A stretch of 64,000 nt of DNA from Hyparrhenia diplandra (GCA_015847255.1 JADLZK010011196.1:248001-312000), one strand, 5' to 3'. Shown: positions 25,135 to 37,900, counted from the first letter of the stretch. Notes: generated from the sequence alone by a model not told the origin. Numbers and translations: made by a program.

Positions 25135-26143
25135 TAATATTATCTCTTTTAAAAAAAATTAGAAGTGTATTTATTTTGGGACAAATGGAATATGTATCAT
25201 CAGGTTATTATACTAAGATATTATTGAGGAACCGGGAGTTGGCTCTTAATCCATGCCAAGGGCCACATACAGGGTTGTCTTTGCGGGTCAAAGAAAAACT
25301 ACATAAAGGCAAAATCGAAGACTTTTTCATGTTTGTGGCGAGTGGCGACACATGACATGTCACAATCGGCGGGGTGCTTCGCTGCGGTCACAAGGAACAG
25401 TTCATTTTCGTAAAATGAACTGCTCAGAAAAAAAAAAATGTCTTGAGCCATCACAATCGGAATATCATTTCGGATGCAGCTCGTTACAGCTTTGATCGAT
25501 TGAGAGGGTCAAGACTGCTCATTGTGAGTTCGTCTCATGGATTAACAACACTGTGAGTTCGTCTCATGGATTAAACACGAGGTTACGAAGTCGTTCTTTG
25601 ACTCTTGAGTAATTGAACCATCACAATCAGAACACCATTTGTGAATTCTGATGCAACTCGTTCAGCTATCATTAGGGGGTCATTGTGTGGTCCGGAATTT
25701 ACACAAGGATTGACAGCACGTCAGCACCAAGTCACTAAACTTTCGTGATAGGGACGCTGAAATGGCTTAACAGTGTTAGTTCAAAAAACAAAAAACGGCT
25801 GGACAGTGGTTCCCTTTATTGGGCCAACGCTCTGGGCCTGGCGGTAAATTCCGCATCTCTGCGTACTGGCAGGTTGGGCAGGGCCTGTAAATTTCTAGCC
25901 TTGTGAATTTCTTTTGTTGACCAAAAACTAATTAATAATAAGATAATAGAAGTATATAGAGTGGTAGACTTTTATTACAGCGTGGCTAGATTCCCAAACT
26001 CCCCAAAAATAAAAGGAAAATTATTTGCCACGCTGACTGTGAGATGGTCTTAGCCAGCAGATCCGATCATCTGCAGTGCCTTGTTCATTCTGTACTAGTA
26101 TACTCGGCAACACTGGTGGAGTGTACATAGTTGGATGATCAGA
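25135..26143. other. Spacer between the basic fragment and the GH17 gene
   Basis: No gene recognised. The word TGTGAGTTCGTCTCATGG is duplicated 25-30 bp apart at about 25525 and 25551. The right end is presumably the 3'UTR and downstream flank of the GH17 gene. Confidence 0.4.
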
Positions 26144-28167
26144 TCAGATGGCAGCTTTTCCTTCCGACTTTGCCAACGTTTCTTCAAGCGAAGCCTTTGA
26201 CGGGAGCACGCAGTTCCCGTACTCTGTAGTAAAGACGACAGCCGAACAAACGACAGCACAGTGAGATTACATGAAGTAAGTAGCTACGGCGAGAGGATGA
26301 CTGACTGGAGTGTGAACTCACTTGGTGCCCGGTAGACGACGGAGGCGGCGCCGGCGAAGTCGCACGTACCGCTTGCCCGATGATTGCGCTGGTAGTAGCT
26401 GTTGAACGCGTGCGAGGCATGGGCGACCATGGTGTCGGGCTCGAAGCACGGCGCGCCCGGCTGGATGGCGCTGCAGTCCGCGCCGTTGGCACACGCATAG
26501 TTCAACCCATCCATCAGCCGCGCGTCCCCGACCGCCGCGTTCGCCACGCACCAGCTCGCGTTCGGGTCGCAGGTGCCTTCAATTTCACAACACGAGGTGA
26601 TGATCAGATGACTGGATAGTAAGTGGCAGCGACGAGAGAACGACGTGCTCTCGACTCACCAGCTGGTTCTTGGTAGACGATGTAAGCGGCGCCGTTGAAG
26701 TCGCACGTCCCATTGCCGCGGCCGTTCCGCTGGTAGTAGCTGTTGAACGCGTACGAGGCGTGCGCGAGCCTGGTGTCCGGCTCGAAGCACACCGCGCCGG
26801 GCTGGATGGCGCCGCAGTCGGCGCCGTGGCCGCACGCGTACTCCAGCGCCGCCTGCAGCCACGAGTCCCCGACCGACGCGTTCGCCACGCACCAGCTCTC
26901 CACCGCCGGCGCCGGGGCGGGCCGCCGCCGCCGCGGAAGTCGAACTCGTACACCTTCTGCATGTTGGGGTAGAAGAGGCCGAAGTTGGCCTCAATGTCGT
27001 CCGGCCCGGAACCCTTCTGGTTCTCGTTGAACAGGGCGAAGATGTACGCGTCCATGTCGGCGTCGGGGCGGAGCGGGGTGCCCGTCCTGCCGGACAGGAC
27101 GCGGTTGATGACGTTGTTGTTGTACGCCTGCGCGTTGGCTTTCGAGGCCGGCGGCGGGTCTGCTCCATCACCGTCCTCGTCCCCGACCTCCAGCTCCCAG
27201 GGCCCGTGTGGTTTGTGTGGACGACCGGGTTTCGGTCTTCCGCCCGACGGATGCCCAGTCTCCCCTGGAGATGCTTGAAGACTGGTGAACCCAAGCTTAT
27301 CCATGGCAGCGAACGTGGCGTCGCGCTGCGCATCCAGGAGGCTGTAATACATGAGGCCCGTGTCCGGGTCGAGAACGCCGGGGTTGGGGTTTCCCAGGGC
27401 GTAGTCGCGGGAGATTTCGTCCGGCTGAGCGGCGTAGGCGAAGTAGGGGTAGAGGTTGATGGTGAGGTAGGAGCCGGTCCGCTGCAGGAACTCGAGCATG
27501 GGCCTCATCACCGGCTGCGCGATGTCGTCCCGGAACCTGCCCGCGGATGGCGGCCACGACACGTCCACCGCGGAGAAGGACAGTGGCGTGGACACCTTGA
27601 TGGCGTCGGCGAGGCCCAGCTGCGCCAGCGCGGCGTGCACGTTGGTCATGGCGGCCACGAGCAGCGGCGTCAGGTCCGGCCTCGAGTCGAACACCTCGTT
27701 CCCCACGGAGACGGCGTGGATCCGCGTGGCGGGGGGAGGTAGGCCGCCACGCTGCGCCGCGCCCAGTCGGACGCGAACGACGGCTCCGCGCGGCGTCGGC
27801 GAGGTTCTCGTTGGGGAGCATCACCATGAGCTTGATGCCGGTGTTAGCGAACGACCTCAGCACCGCGTCGTTGGTGTCGTAGATCCGCACCATGGTGATG
27901 CCGTTGTCCCTGAGCAGCTGCACCACCGCCGCCGGGTCCGGCAGGTCGTTCGCCACCCGGCCGTAGTTCACGCCCACCTCGCCCGCGGCCTCTGAAAGCA
28001 GCAGCAATTAGCAGATCATCTTTGTGAATTGCAATTACCTGCATGCACCTGCAACTCTACCATTTCCTGAACATGAGCACATCTATGTGATTACCTGCAG
28101 TGGGGCACAAGAGCAAAGGCAATGTGGCGGCGCCGAGGAGGAGAACGAGGAGGCGAGTGAGCACCAT
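26144..28167 (-). CDS. Glucan endo-1,3-beta-glucosidase (GH17) with two X8/CBM43 domains; three apparent frameshifts
   Basis: A secreted or wall enzyme hydrolysing beta-1,3-glucan (callose). Exons: 28167-28095 (signal peptide MVLTRLLVLLLGAATLPLLL), 27991-26660, 26576-26322, 26223-26144; phases join correctly. GH17 motifs in order: VGVNYGRVANDLP, VRIYDTN, VGNEVF with the acid/base Glu, and GETGHPS, equivalent to the nucleophile motif SETGWPS but with Trp replaced by His. About 20 extra residues follow before ANAQAYNNN. X8 domain 1 starts PAPAPAVESWC; X8 domain 2 (WCVANAAVGD) is on its own exon and finishes YGNCVLP in the last exon. Three one-base losses break exon 2: about 27785-27795, 27731-27736 and 26912-26935. 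Restoring one base at each gives a continuous family-like frame. No clear GPI signal is seen at the C-terminus. Confidence 0.88.
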
Positions 28168-29502
28168 GCTCGATCAGTTGATCTCCCTCACAGTGCAAGA
28201 CGAAGCGAGCGAGCGAGGAACGTGTGCTAAGACTGCTGGGAACTTGTAGCTAGCAGGCAACAGTGACAACGTGGCAGTGGGCCCCAAGCTGACTCAGCTG
28301 ATCTGTTCGGTGCATGCACCAATTATTTTGCCTTTTTCCTCGTCTACAAGTGGGGAATCAACCTGCCATTGCCGAGCTGAGAAGCAGGTTAACGTCGACC
28401 TGACGCCGCAACCTGCTTGCTCGAGTGGCTAATGCCTGAATGCCCAATTGGCCAATTGGGTGTAAACCAGCACCTTCCTCCTGCCATCCTTAGAAGCCAA
28501 GGATGACTTTGTTTTCTTAAATATCTATGTCTTAATTCAGATCAGCAAATGAAGCCAAATGGCCAACTGACAACAATAATACTGCCGTACCATTTGATAA
28601 TTCGTCAGATCAACACATTGAAGGTTTGGTAAGCCTCGTTCAGAGAAATGACATGTGGACCAGTACATTGGCGTCATGTGCCATGAGAAATACTTATATA
28701 TTCAGGTTCATCGTGCCAAGGATAACAGGACAATGACGATGACGATCAACTTCTAAAAATGCTGGTCAATGAAAGGGGAAACACACGCCTTCACTGCTTT
28801 TCACACTTCCATTGCCCGATCAACTGCCACAATCAAGAGTGGCATTGACCGTCGTCATATCAGTAGTGGCAGTGGTGCTTTCATTCAAGTGCTATTTTCA
28901 ACAACTATTATCCAACAACACATGTTAAATCAAGATTAAGTAAAACATATTCATCCACCAATAAAGAGAGGAGAGAGAGAAAGGAGTGGGGAACACATGT
29001 GGACACATGTCGCACAATGATAGGTTTGGTGTTGCAATGTGTCCCGTCGTTCACCCATCGTGCAAATTCCAAAAATGCAATTTTCCATATTCCTAGTTAT
29101 GTATTTACTTAAACTATCACTATACTTTTTTCCTTTTTCTAGTTCTTCTTCCAAGCGCAGGATAACCCCAAGGGGTTCAAAAAAGATAAGAAGCAAAGTT
29201 TTCCCTTTGAGTTTGAGCGAAAAAAACAAAAATGCAAGAAAAATTGCAATCCCTACCACGTAATAGTGCACCTACACGCCTTCATCGATGTTGTTTTTTT
29301 AACCGAAGACCTAGAGCTAACTATCGAAACTTTGGGCTATCCGGACACATACTTCGAGAAATGGTTTATGCATGTTTGTTACCGGGTGCAACAAGATCCG
29401 GCTGGTAAGGATAAAATACCCTTTCTTAGTATATTTTTTAAAAGAAAAAAGGAAATATAAACTATACCCTAAGTTACTAGTACTTTCTTTTTATTTGAAG
29501 GT
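28168..29502. other. Upstream region of the GH17 gene
   Basis: The first few hundred bases (28168 onward, minus sense) are the likely 5'UTR and promoter of the glucanase. No clear TATA box was found near the start. The remainder is AT-rich without a recognised gene. Confidence 0.4.
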
Positions 29503-30259
29503 GAGCATCTCCAACACACTACCTATAAATCTCTATTTAGGTAGCCATCTATTTCTGTACTATGTTTGCTTTCAACTCCAATGACACTACCTAAATCCTA
29601 GCTCTAGCCAATGACAAGTGGGGCCACATGTCATCACCTTCCTCTATGTTGCCATCGACAAGTCGATAGCGCCCACACCACCGTCCCACCCCCGCGCTTT
29701 GCACAACATGCGAGTCCTCCCTATCGAGGCACGGTGAGGGCCATCTGCCCGTGGGGAGCGCCACGATGAAGATGGATATCGTCTGCGTGCTATTCACAGC
29801 AGGGACTGCCGTGCCGCCCGCGCGCATTAAACAAGCTAGGGAGGGCCGCCACACCGGCGCCGGGGGAGGGGTGTCATGAGCTCGTGGCGGGGAGGGCCGC
29901 CACGCTAGTCGGGAGGGGTGCTATGAGCCCTCGACGGGGAGGGCCTCCACGACAACGTGGGCGGGGGCGCCCCGTCGACGTGTGAGGGGTGCCACCCGTG
30001 GAGGAGGTATGGTAGTGAGGGCCGCCAACATTGAGGAGTGTCACCTGCAAGGGAAGCCCGAAGGGGAGAGGAGTCACCGGTAGGAAGGAGGTGTCGCGTG
30101 CCGACAATCAATACGGGGCAGCGCGTGCATGCGTGCAATGGAGAGGAGAGGCGCGTGGGTGCGAGAGAAAGAGAGGAAAAAATAGCTGCCAGGATTTGTT
30201 GGCCCAATAGAAATAGGTTGAGAAAGGAAAGATTTAGGTAGCCAACAAATTTGTTGGCC
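29503..30259. mobile_element. DNA-transposon-like repeat, copy 1 (right end truncated)
   Basis: It begins GAGCATCTCC and is similar to copy 2, which starts immediately after it, in the edge regions (ACTACCTA and TTTAGGTAGC words near the left end, TTGTTGGCC near the right). The interior is GC-rich and noncoding. The matching right terminal repeat is missing, so it appears interrupted or truncated by copy 2. Harbinger or MULE affinity is possible from the GAGCATCTCC end. Confidence 0.55.
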
Positions 30260-31105
30260 GAGCATCTCCAGCAGTACTACTTAAAAGTGACTACCTAAAT
30301 CTTTGTTTAGGTAGCTACCAATTTTCTTACTACCTATATTTTGCTTCTATTCCCAGTAGTACTATCTAAAACACACCGCCCAAACTAATCCCGGTAGATA
30401 ATGACATGTGGGTCTCATGTGTCGCCCTCTAATTCTTCTTCTCGCCATGGATGCCGAAGGAGGTAGCCGATGCAGGCCGGCATGCCGTCGGGGAGGGCCA
30501 CCGCGCCAGGGCAGTGGGAGGCGACCGCTAGGAGGACGCGTCACCGACAAGAGCCACGCCGCCGAGGCAAAGCCTCCACGCCGCGAAAGCACGCGCCGTC
30601 GCGGGTGTAGCCGCACAACCGGGGAAGCTCTTGTCGCCGGAGGTAGAGCCACGCGACCGGGGGGAGGAGCCACGCGGCATCCGGAGCAGTCGTGGGCGGG
30701 GGAGCCTCTAGGCCGGAGCGTCGCGGGCCGGAAAGCGATGGCGGGCGGGCGGGTGCACGATTGGAGCAGGTTACGGATGGCCGGATCCGCCACGTCCATG
30801 GTCCCAGCGGAGCAAGGTTGTGGTGGTGGCGGGCGAAAAGCTATGTGCGAGCACATGTGGGAGAAAAAAACTGTTGACCTGACTTTTGGGTGGTCACTCC
30901 AGGCCCAACGGGAATAGGTAGAGTAAGGGGGGATTTAAGTAACCCATAAATCTGTTGGGTCAAGTAGGTAGCTTTGTTGGACATTGATTTTTTTGGCCCC
31001 ACTACCTAAATTGGAGATAGGTAGCCCGTTAGAGTTGTGTTTCTTGCTCTCACTATCTAAATTTATGACAGATAGTTTCTTTTAGGTAGCTCATTAGAGA
31101 CGCTC
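30260..31105. mobile_element. DNA-transposon-like repeat, copy 2 with TIRs
   Basis: The left end GAGCATCTCC and right end AGAGACGCTC are imperfect inverted repeats. Several inverted TAGGTAGC / GCTACCTA words lie next to both ends. The interior (about 30440-30840) is GC-rich with no known domain. The direct-tandem arrangement with copy 1 suggests one element inserted at the edge of a relative. The TSD is not clear. Confidence 0.6.
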
Positions 31106-31189
31106 TACATCATTATGAATTTTTTCAGAACCAAGATTCTATTTATATCGAAAGTCCAAAGGACCTGATTACATGCCTACTATGGCCTA

Positions 31190-32411
31190 CTCCCTCTGTC
31201 CCCTTTTAATCGCCGTTGGCGAGGTGGGCACGAGAATTAAGGTATGTGGCTGAAGACCAAAACACCTCTATATAATAATCATTGCGTTCTCGTGCCCCAC
31301 ACCTTCTATGCACCCACTACATAGCTTTTTACAATAAACAAATCAAACTTCACCTCCTCACGGTAATGGAGTACTAGTAGCTCGGCGACCGGACTTCAGG
31401 AGGAGGGCGGGAACTCGGGCCGACGACGCCGAGGCCAGCTTTCCTCGTCGGAGAGAGGCGGCCGCCGCCTGCCGGTAGGGAGCGGCGCGTGGGCGCCAGC
31501 GGGTCGCATGTGCGAGGGCCCGCCCCGCCGGGCACGCTTTAGGCCGGCTTTCCTCACCATAGAGAGAGGCCGCCCGCTGCAGAATGAGCGGCGCGTCTGG
31601 CCACCGCAGCCGCTGGGGCGTGAGGCCCGCCCCGCCGCCACACCGAGGCCGGCTTTCCTCGCGCCGGACAGGGGCGCCTGCCGGAGCTCAAGCGGATCGT
31701 GAGGGGTGGCCGCCCGTCGGGCGGCGGACACGCCCTCGCCATTGCTGCATGGGGATGGGACCGGGACCCTCACGGCACACCTCGAGGCCCGGGTTGGCGA
31801 GAACCAGCCTGCTCGCGGTCATTCGATGCCGTGGTGAACCGCAGCGGCCCTCGACGCGAAGAACACCACGGCTGCCGCTGCGCCTTGACCTCGAGGCGGT
31901 CGATGACGCCAACGCCGCTCGCGGGCTGCCTCGACCACGCAGCGTTGGCGCCTCCGCCGGTTGCGATGCTGTCCGCGGGCATCTTCGACTCGGTCCTCCG
32001 CGACGCGCTCCGTGTCGCCCAACCGGTTTCGCCTGCGGCGCTTGCTAAGATCCTCCGGTGCGTTGGCTGGGGCCTGGCCGCGGCTGCAGAGGCCACCGCC
32101 GTGACGTGGGGCTGCCACTGCCGCGGCGTAGGCCCGCTCGCCACCACGCCGAGCCGAGGCCACCGCGGGGAGACGGAGACTGGAGAGAGAGAGAGAGAGA
32201 GAGGAGTGGAGAAGATGGGTGTGGAGAGAGAAAGAGAGGAGCAGTAGAGAAGATGGAGGCCGGAGAGAGAAAGAGGGAGCATTGGAGGTAGAGCTTGGTG
32301 TGATGCGGAACATCTGTTCCATGGTAAAGCCTCCGAACATAGTAGCGAACGGCGATTATTCCAGGATAGGCTACTGTGGCTAGAACGACTATTAAAAAGG
32401 CACGGAGGGAG
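31190..32411. mobile_element. Stowaway-type TIR element with a 1-kb GC-rich interior
   Basis: The ends CTCCCTCTGTCCCCTTTTAA and TTAAAAAGGCACGGAGGGAG are inverted repeats. TA stands at 31188-31189 and 32412-32413. This is the Stowaway (Tc1/mariner) end and target, but the element is 1222 bp, far longer than ordinary Stowaway MITEs. The interior (about 31380-32290) is GC-rich, contains a trimeric repeat and ends in GA-rich sequence. No transposase was recognised. Confidence 0.7.
31432..31750 (+). repeat. Three-copy degenerate tandem repeat, period about 105-109 bp
   Basis: The word AGGCC(A/G)GCTTTCCTC starts at 31432, 31541 and 31646. GCCCGCCCCGCCG-type sequence precedes copies 2 and 3. It lies inside the Stowaway-ended element. 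Confidence 0.7.
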
Positions 32412-33261
32412 TAATTCTTTAGGTGACCAACAGCTGGCCAAGCGATCGATCTAAACGCTTTCGGCAGCATCTAGATGAGTAGATGCATGCAAATGCCCAA
32501 TCGTGTGAGAATAGTACCGCCACTAGCTAGTTGTCTACTTGTCTTATCGTGACTTGCATGGCATGTTGACCCGATTTCCTCGCGTTCGTATGCTTATGCC
32601 AATGTTTGTCACGCCACTGGGTTTTAGTGTTGCCCCACACGGCGGCTAGAGTCTTCACCAAGGTAGCATAGAGCCAAAATACTAGTAGAATGCTCTGATC
32701 CACGAATGATATATAATTTGCACGCTACGCATGACTACAATGAGGATCCCCACCTGCATTCACATCACCACATTCGAACAAAATACTACCGTCCGAGCGG
32801 CAGGCGGCAGCGCCAATTGCTTCGCACTTTTTTTAAAGAATTGTTTTGCACTTTTTGCTTGTAATATCAGAACCAACCACCACCATCTGCGAGACCGCGA
32901 CTTCCCCACATGATTGACTTGCATTGATTGTTGCTAGTTCTGTCAGGCCAACTAGGCTTGGGTGAGGGTGATCTGGGCCTGCAGAGGTTGCCATAGCCAT
33001 AGGAGAGAGAGAGAGAGAGTAAAAGGAGAAAAGTGACAACTTTTGCATACTTTGGCAAGATTAGAGTATGTATCTGTGATGGGAAATGATGGTCTCATCT
33101 TGCTTTTACTTTGGCAAGATTAGAGAGACCAGAAGGAGAACATGCGACTTGCCTAAGGTATTTCTACAATCCGTGCAACATCAATACAATAGACTGGGGT
33201 TGTTGGATGTTGGTCTAGTAGCTACTAGTTGTTGCTGAAAAAGATAAGTTAGATTTCAGAA
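32412..33261. other. Spacer
   Basis: No gene recognised. A GA microsatellite lies at about 33001-33020. The word TTTACTTTGGCAAGATTAGAG is present at 33106, with ATACTTTGGCAAGATTAGAG at 33047, a 60-bp-spaced duplication. Confidence 0.4.
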
Positions 33262-34530
33262 CCTGAAGAAGCCCTTCTCTCCCTCGAGGGCGCTCCATTG
33301 GGGCGTCACGGGCGGAAACCAAACCTAGTGCCGCCGCCCCCTTTCCCTCCCTCCTCCGGTCTCGCCGCCGTCGGAAGACCGGTCGGCAGCAAGGAGGGTG
33401 GCAGTGGGGCAGAATCGCCCGATTTGGGCTTGTTTCCCCCGAATCTGGGAACTCCGGCCGGATGTGGTGAAGACGACAGCGACCGTTTCGGCGGCCCCTC
33501 CTCCGCTCCCGCTTCGATGGCCGCTGGCTTAGTCAACGATAGGCTCACGGATGTGGCGGCCAACGCGCCCCTCCCCTCCTCTCTCCCCAATCCGAGGCGG
33601 CAAGCCGGGGGGCGAGCTGCTGCCTAGACTAGAATCTCCGGTGGCTGGTTTTGCACCGGCCGGACGGCGGCGGCGACCTTTGTTCCGGCCGACGAGTGTT
33701 CTTTGCTTCCAAGAGGGGCGCGGAACCGACGGATCTGCTGGGCATGGTTCCAACAGGTTGGGCGGCGCCGCGGCGCCCTCTAAGAGGTCGGATCCATGCG
33801 CCCTCGAAGCCATATGTTGGCCATGGCTCCAGCCTGGATGGATGGCTCGCGAACGGCCTCTAGGAGGCTGGATTCGTGCACTCCCGGCTGGAGTGGCTAG
33901 GCGAGGGAGCCGCCAGCCAGCCGCCGCCGCCACACCACGCGGCGGACCCCTTACTCCTGCACCACTGGGTAGGGTGACGACGAAGGTGGAGATGTAGCAG
34001 GTGGCGTATCTGATTAGCAACCGTGTAGGGGTGTTGGGCGAATGCCATTCCCGGAGGAGCTCGGTGTTGACAACGACGACATCATGTAGCGTCGTTCTCC
34101 CTCCTTGGGGCGTTGTCGAATATGCTCCTACTACGGTCGCAAGACTTCGGTGAAAACCCAATTCTGGATTGCCGGTGGGGCGGTGGCGTCGTCGTCGACG
34201 TTGTATCCTGCTTGGAGGCACCGCTTTGGAGGTCCTTTTGGCTGGCATCGTCTTCCTCGCCTGTCCTTGATAGCACAATGTTTTGGCATCAAAGTTTCTA
34301 AGTAGGCGACCGATGCGAAGAGTTGGTGCTGCACAAGATTGTTGGGTGAATATGAAGCTAGGACTTGGAAGAAATTTAGAGCTTAGTTCTTCTAGATTTC
34401 TTATTTAGTTTTTTCTAGCTTTTTTTTTGTTCCTCTGTTTTGAGGGTTGGAGCCTGAGACCTTTTGTAACTTTTAGCTGTGTATATCCACTAATGATATA
34501 GAGGCCGGATTTCTATCCTCTATCTAAAAA
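33262..34530 (+). mobile_element. GC-rich LINE-like retroelement remnant
   Basis: GC-rich sequence with no recognisable enzyme passes into a T-rich 3' region that ends GAGGCCGG...CCTCTATCT followed by an A-run at about 34525-34530. The same style of tail (AGAGGCCGGAATTTT on the minus strand) occurs at 7050. Such ends are seen on grass non-LTR elements. I could not identify a reliable TSD, and the left boundary is an estimate. Open frames here are treated as noncoding. Confidence 0.4.
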
Positions 34531-34733
34531 AGATTTATAGCAGATCTTTGTTAATTTATTGCAAATTTATGAAAATAAAAGATGCTTAAAACTAACTAAA
34601 GTCCATTAAATGATTATGCCAACTGCTTATTATATCAATATAATACCTGATGTGTGGATGACTGCTTAAAAGCAATAGAGAGCTTCATCATCATTAAGAA
34701 AAGAAAATTACTTAATGCATAAAGGGCAGGCTT

Positions 34734-34745
34734 TTTATATATTAG
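34734..34745 (+). promoter_or_regulatory. Possible TATA box of CRK2
   Basis: TTTTATATATTA lies about 170 bp upstream of the CRK2 ATG in otherwise gene-free sequence. Position and composition fit a plant TATA box. No transcription start evidence is available. Confidence 0.45.
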
Positions 34746-34912
34746 AATAGAACATTGAATCCAGCCTGGCATTCAAATGTTCACACTCAACCAGGAGTAT
34801 ACTAAAACGGATAGTGGTTGGTGTCGCCGCGGTGGGCGTACTGTCAGACCCCGCGTCCACGGTCTGCAGAAGCTCCTGGGCTCCTACTACTTCGGCCATC
34901 CGTTCTGTGCCA

Positions 34913-37900
34913 ATGGCTTCCCACCACCTCCTGGCCGTCGCCGTGGCAGCCATCATCGCCGCCGTCTCGCTGCTCGCGCCCAGTGCCGCTGGCTACCCGT
35001 GGCCAATTTGTGGAACAAGCAACGACTTCAAGCCCAACAGCACATACCAGGCCAACCTCAATCTCCTCGCCGCCACGCTGCCCAAGAACGTCTCCGCGTC
35101 CCCGACCCTCTACGCCACCGCCGTCGTCGGCGCCGTCCCGGAGCAGGTCTGGGCCATGGGGCTCTGCCGCGGCGACACCAACGCCAGCAGCTGCCTCGCC
35201 TGCCTCACCCAGGCGTTCCAGGACCTGCCCAACGACTGCTCCTACAACAAGGACGCCACCATCTACTACGACCCCTGCATCCTCCACTACTCCGACGTCC
35301 ACACCCTCCCCGACGACGACACCGGCCCGACCACACTGTCGTACAGCGTCAACAACAACGCCAACGTCACCTCCGACCCGGTCCGGTTCGAGCGCCTCCG
35401 CGCCGCGCTCGTCAACGCCACCGCCGAGCACGCCGCCTACAACTCCACGCGGCGGTTCGCCACGGGGAGGCCGACTTCGACCAGGAGTTCCCCAAGGTGT
35501 ACGCCCTGGCGCAGTGCACGCCGGACCAGACGCCGGCGCAGTGCCACAAGTGCCTCGCCGGCCTCATATCGCAATACCTCGACGGGTTCCAGAACAATAA
35601 CGGAGGCAGGATGCTCTGGGTCAACTGCACATGGCGGTACGAGACCGCGCCCTTCTTCAATGGGCCGGCCATGGTGCGGCTGGCATCGTCGAGCCCTCCA
35701 GCTCCAGCGCCGGCGACGGCGACGGCTGGGACGACGCCAGCGACAGGAGGAGGTTAGTTGCGTGCCTTTGTTATTTTAATCTTTTTGGACAGAACATGGA
35801 CTAGTGGACCCGTGCATATTGTGGACTATGAATTATTAGTGCGTGTCCGTGAAATTGCTTGACCGTGATTAAAATTTGTTATTGCGCACGTGCGTGGATG
35901 ATGATCTTTACATTAGTTGCTTCAAAGCTTGTCTTCAACATCACTTTCATCATGTTACCTATTATCCAAAAGTTGGCCCCAGGTTTTCTTTGACAAGCAA
36001 TGATAATCTGGCATAATAATGGCGTAACAGGAAATTTGACCCATTTTTTTCTCCATACTACTCCCTCCGTCCCAAAATAAACGACGTTTTGGGTTTTCGT
36101 CTGCCAAGTTTGATTTCGATTTGTAGAAAATACGTAGAAGATTTAAATCTCCAAATAAATTTGTTAAAAACTATATCAAAAGATCTTTCCAATGATACTA
36201 ATTATGTAATATAAATATTAATCCTATTTTAATATATAATTGCCGGCAGATGTTTCCGAAAGTTTAAAACGTCGTTTATTTTGGGACGGAGGAGTAAGTG
36301 TCAATTACTATACTCTAGTTTTTGTCACTGGTTCCTGAAAGTATTAAAACTTAACTGAGTATTAAAAGTTAAGTTGATACTAGACCGATCAAATTGTTGG
36401 TTTTGTTTCTTCTGAAATTCCGTTTTTCTGATCAGACATTCTTTAATCAATTCATTCACAGGGGAGAGGAAGTACAGTGCGCTCGTTGTGGTTCTTGCAG
36501 TTGTGCTGCCTACTCTGGCTGCTCTAAACCTTGTGTTTTGCTTCTGTTTCTGGAGGCGGCGGCGACCAGTAGCACAGGCAAAGCAGTCACGTATGTTCCT
36601 GCAACATCCTCCCACTTTACAGCCTGAAACTGACACTCCATGCTCTCAGAAAGGAATTGACACATTACTTGAACAGAGGCCATGTATTCCACTGAAGCAG
36701 AGGACATGGAGACGGTGGACTCCATGATGATCGACGTCTCAACCTTGCGAGCTGCAACAGGGAATTTCGACGATAGCAACAAGCTCGGCGAAGGCGGGTT
36801 CGGCGCGGTGTACAAGGTACTGAACAAAGTGCATTGGTGTGTGACAATTGCTCATGACGATTAACAGAGTGCATTGGTGTGTCACTTGATCAGGGCGTTC
36901 TCCCGGACGGCGACGAGATTGCGGTGAAGCGGCTGTCGAAGAGCTCGACGCAGGGAGTGGAGGAGCTGAAGAACGAGCTCGCGCTGGTCGCCAAGCTGAA
37001 GCACAGGAACCTCGTCAGGCTCATCGGCGTGTGCCTGGAACAGCAAGAACGGCTGCTCGTGTACGAGTTCGTCCCCAACCGGAGTCTTGACCTGATGCTC
37101 TTCGGTACTGATGATAAGCGTGAGCAGCAGCTTAGCTGGGAGCAGAGGTACAAGATCATAAATGGCATCGCTCGAGGCCTACAGTACCTCCATGAGGACT
37201 CCCAGCTCAAGGTTGTCCACCGTGATCTCAAGGCCAGCAACATCCTGCTAGACGCGGAGATGAACCCCAAGATCTCAGATTTTGGCCTCGCGAGGATCTT
37301 CAGCCGAGACCAGACACAGGCCGTCACCAACCGCGTCGTCGGAACCTAGTTAGTACCCATGCATCTCTCAGTGCTCTGGTTGAGCTTCCCTGGTTAAATG
37401 AGTACATTTCTTGTTTCAGTGGGTACATGGCGCCGGAATACCTGATGCGCGGGAACTACTCAGTGAAGTCGGACGCCTTCAGCTTCGGCGTCATGGTGCT
37501 GGAGATCGTCACGGGGAGGAAGAACAACGAGAGCTACCACAACTCCCAAAAGTCTGGAGACCTCTTGACCACGGTAAGTACAAACTGACAATCACCATTG
37601 TTGCTACAGCTACACCTTGGCTTACGGATAAAATTGCAACACAAACCACCGTGTAGGTATGGGAGCACTGGGAGGCCGGGACGGTGGCGGAGCTGGTGGA
37701 CGCGTCCCTGGGCGGAAGCTTCGCAGAGGGCGACGTGCTGAGGTGCATCCACATCGGGCTGCTCTGCGTCCAGGGAGACCCCGCGGCCCGGCCGGTGATG
37801 TCGTCCGTCGTCATGATGCTTGGAACTGACACAGTCACCCTCCAGGCTCCATCCAAGCCAGGATTCTTCGCCAGAAAGAGTGGTATTAACACGACGGTCA

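Noticed and set aside
35460..35470. Programmed ribosomal frameshifting in CRK2 and CRK3
   Set aside because: No slippery heptamer with a downstream structure was recognised, and several other genes in the window show the same kind of one-base loss, so sequence error or decay is simpler.
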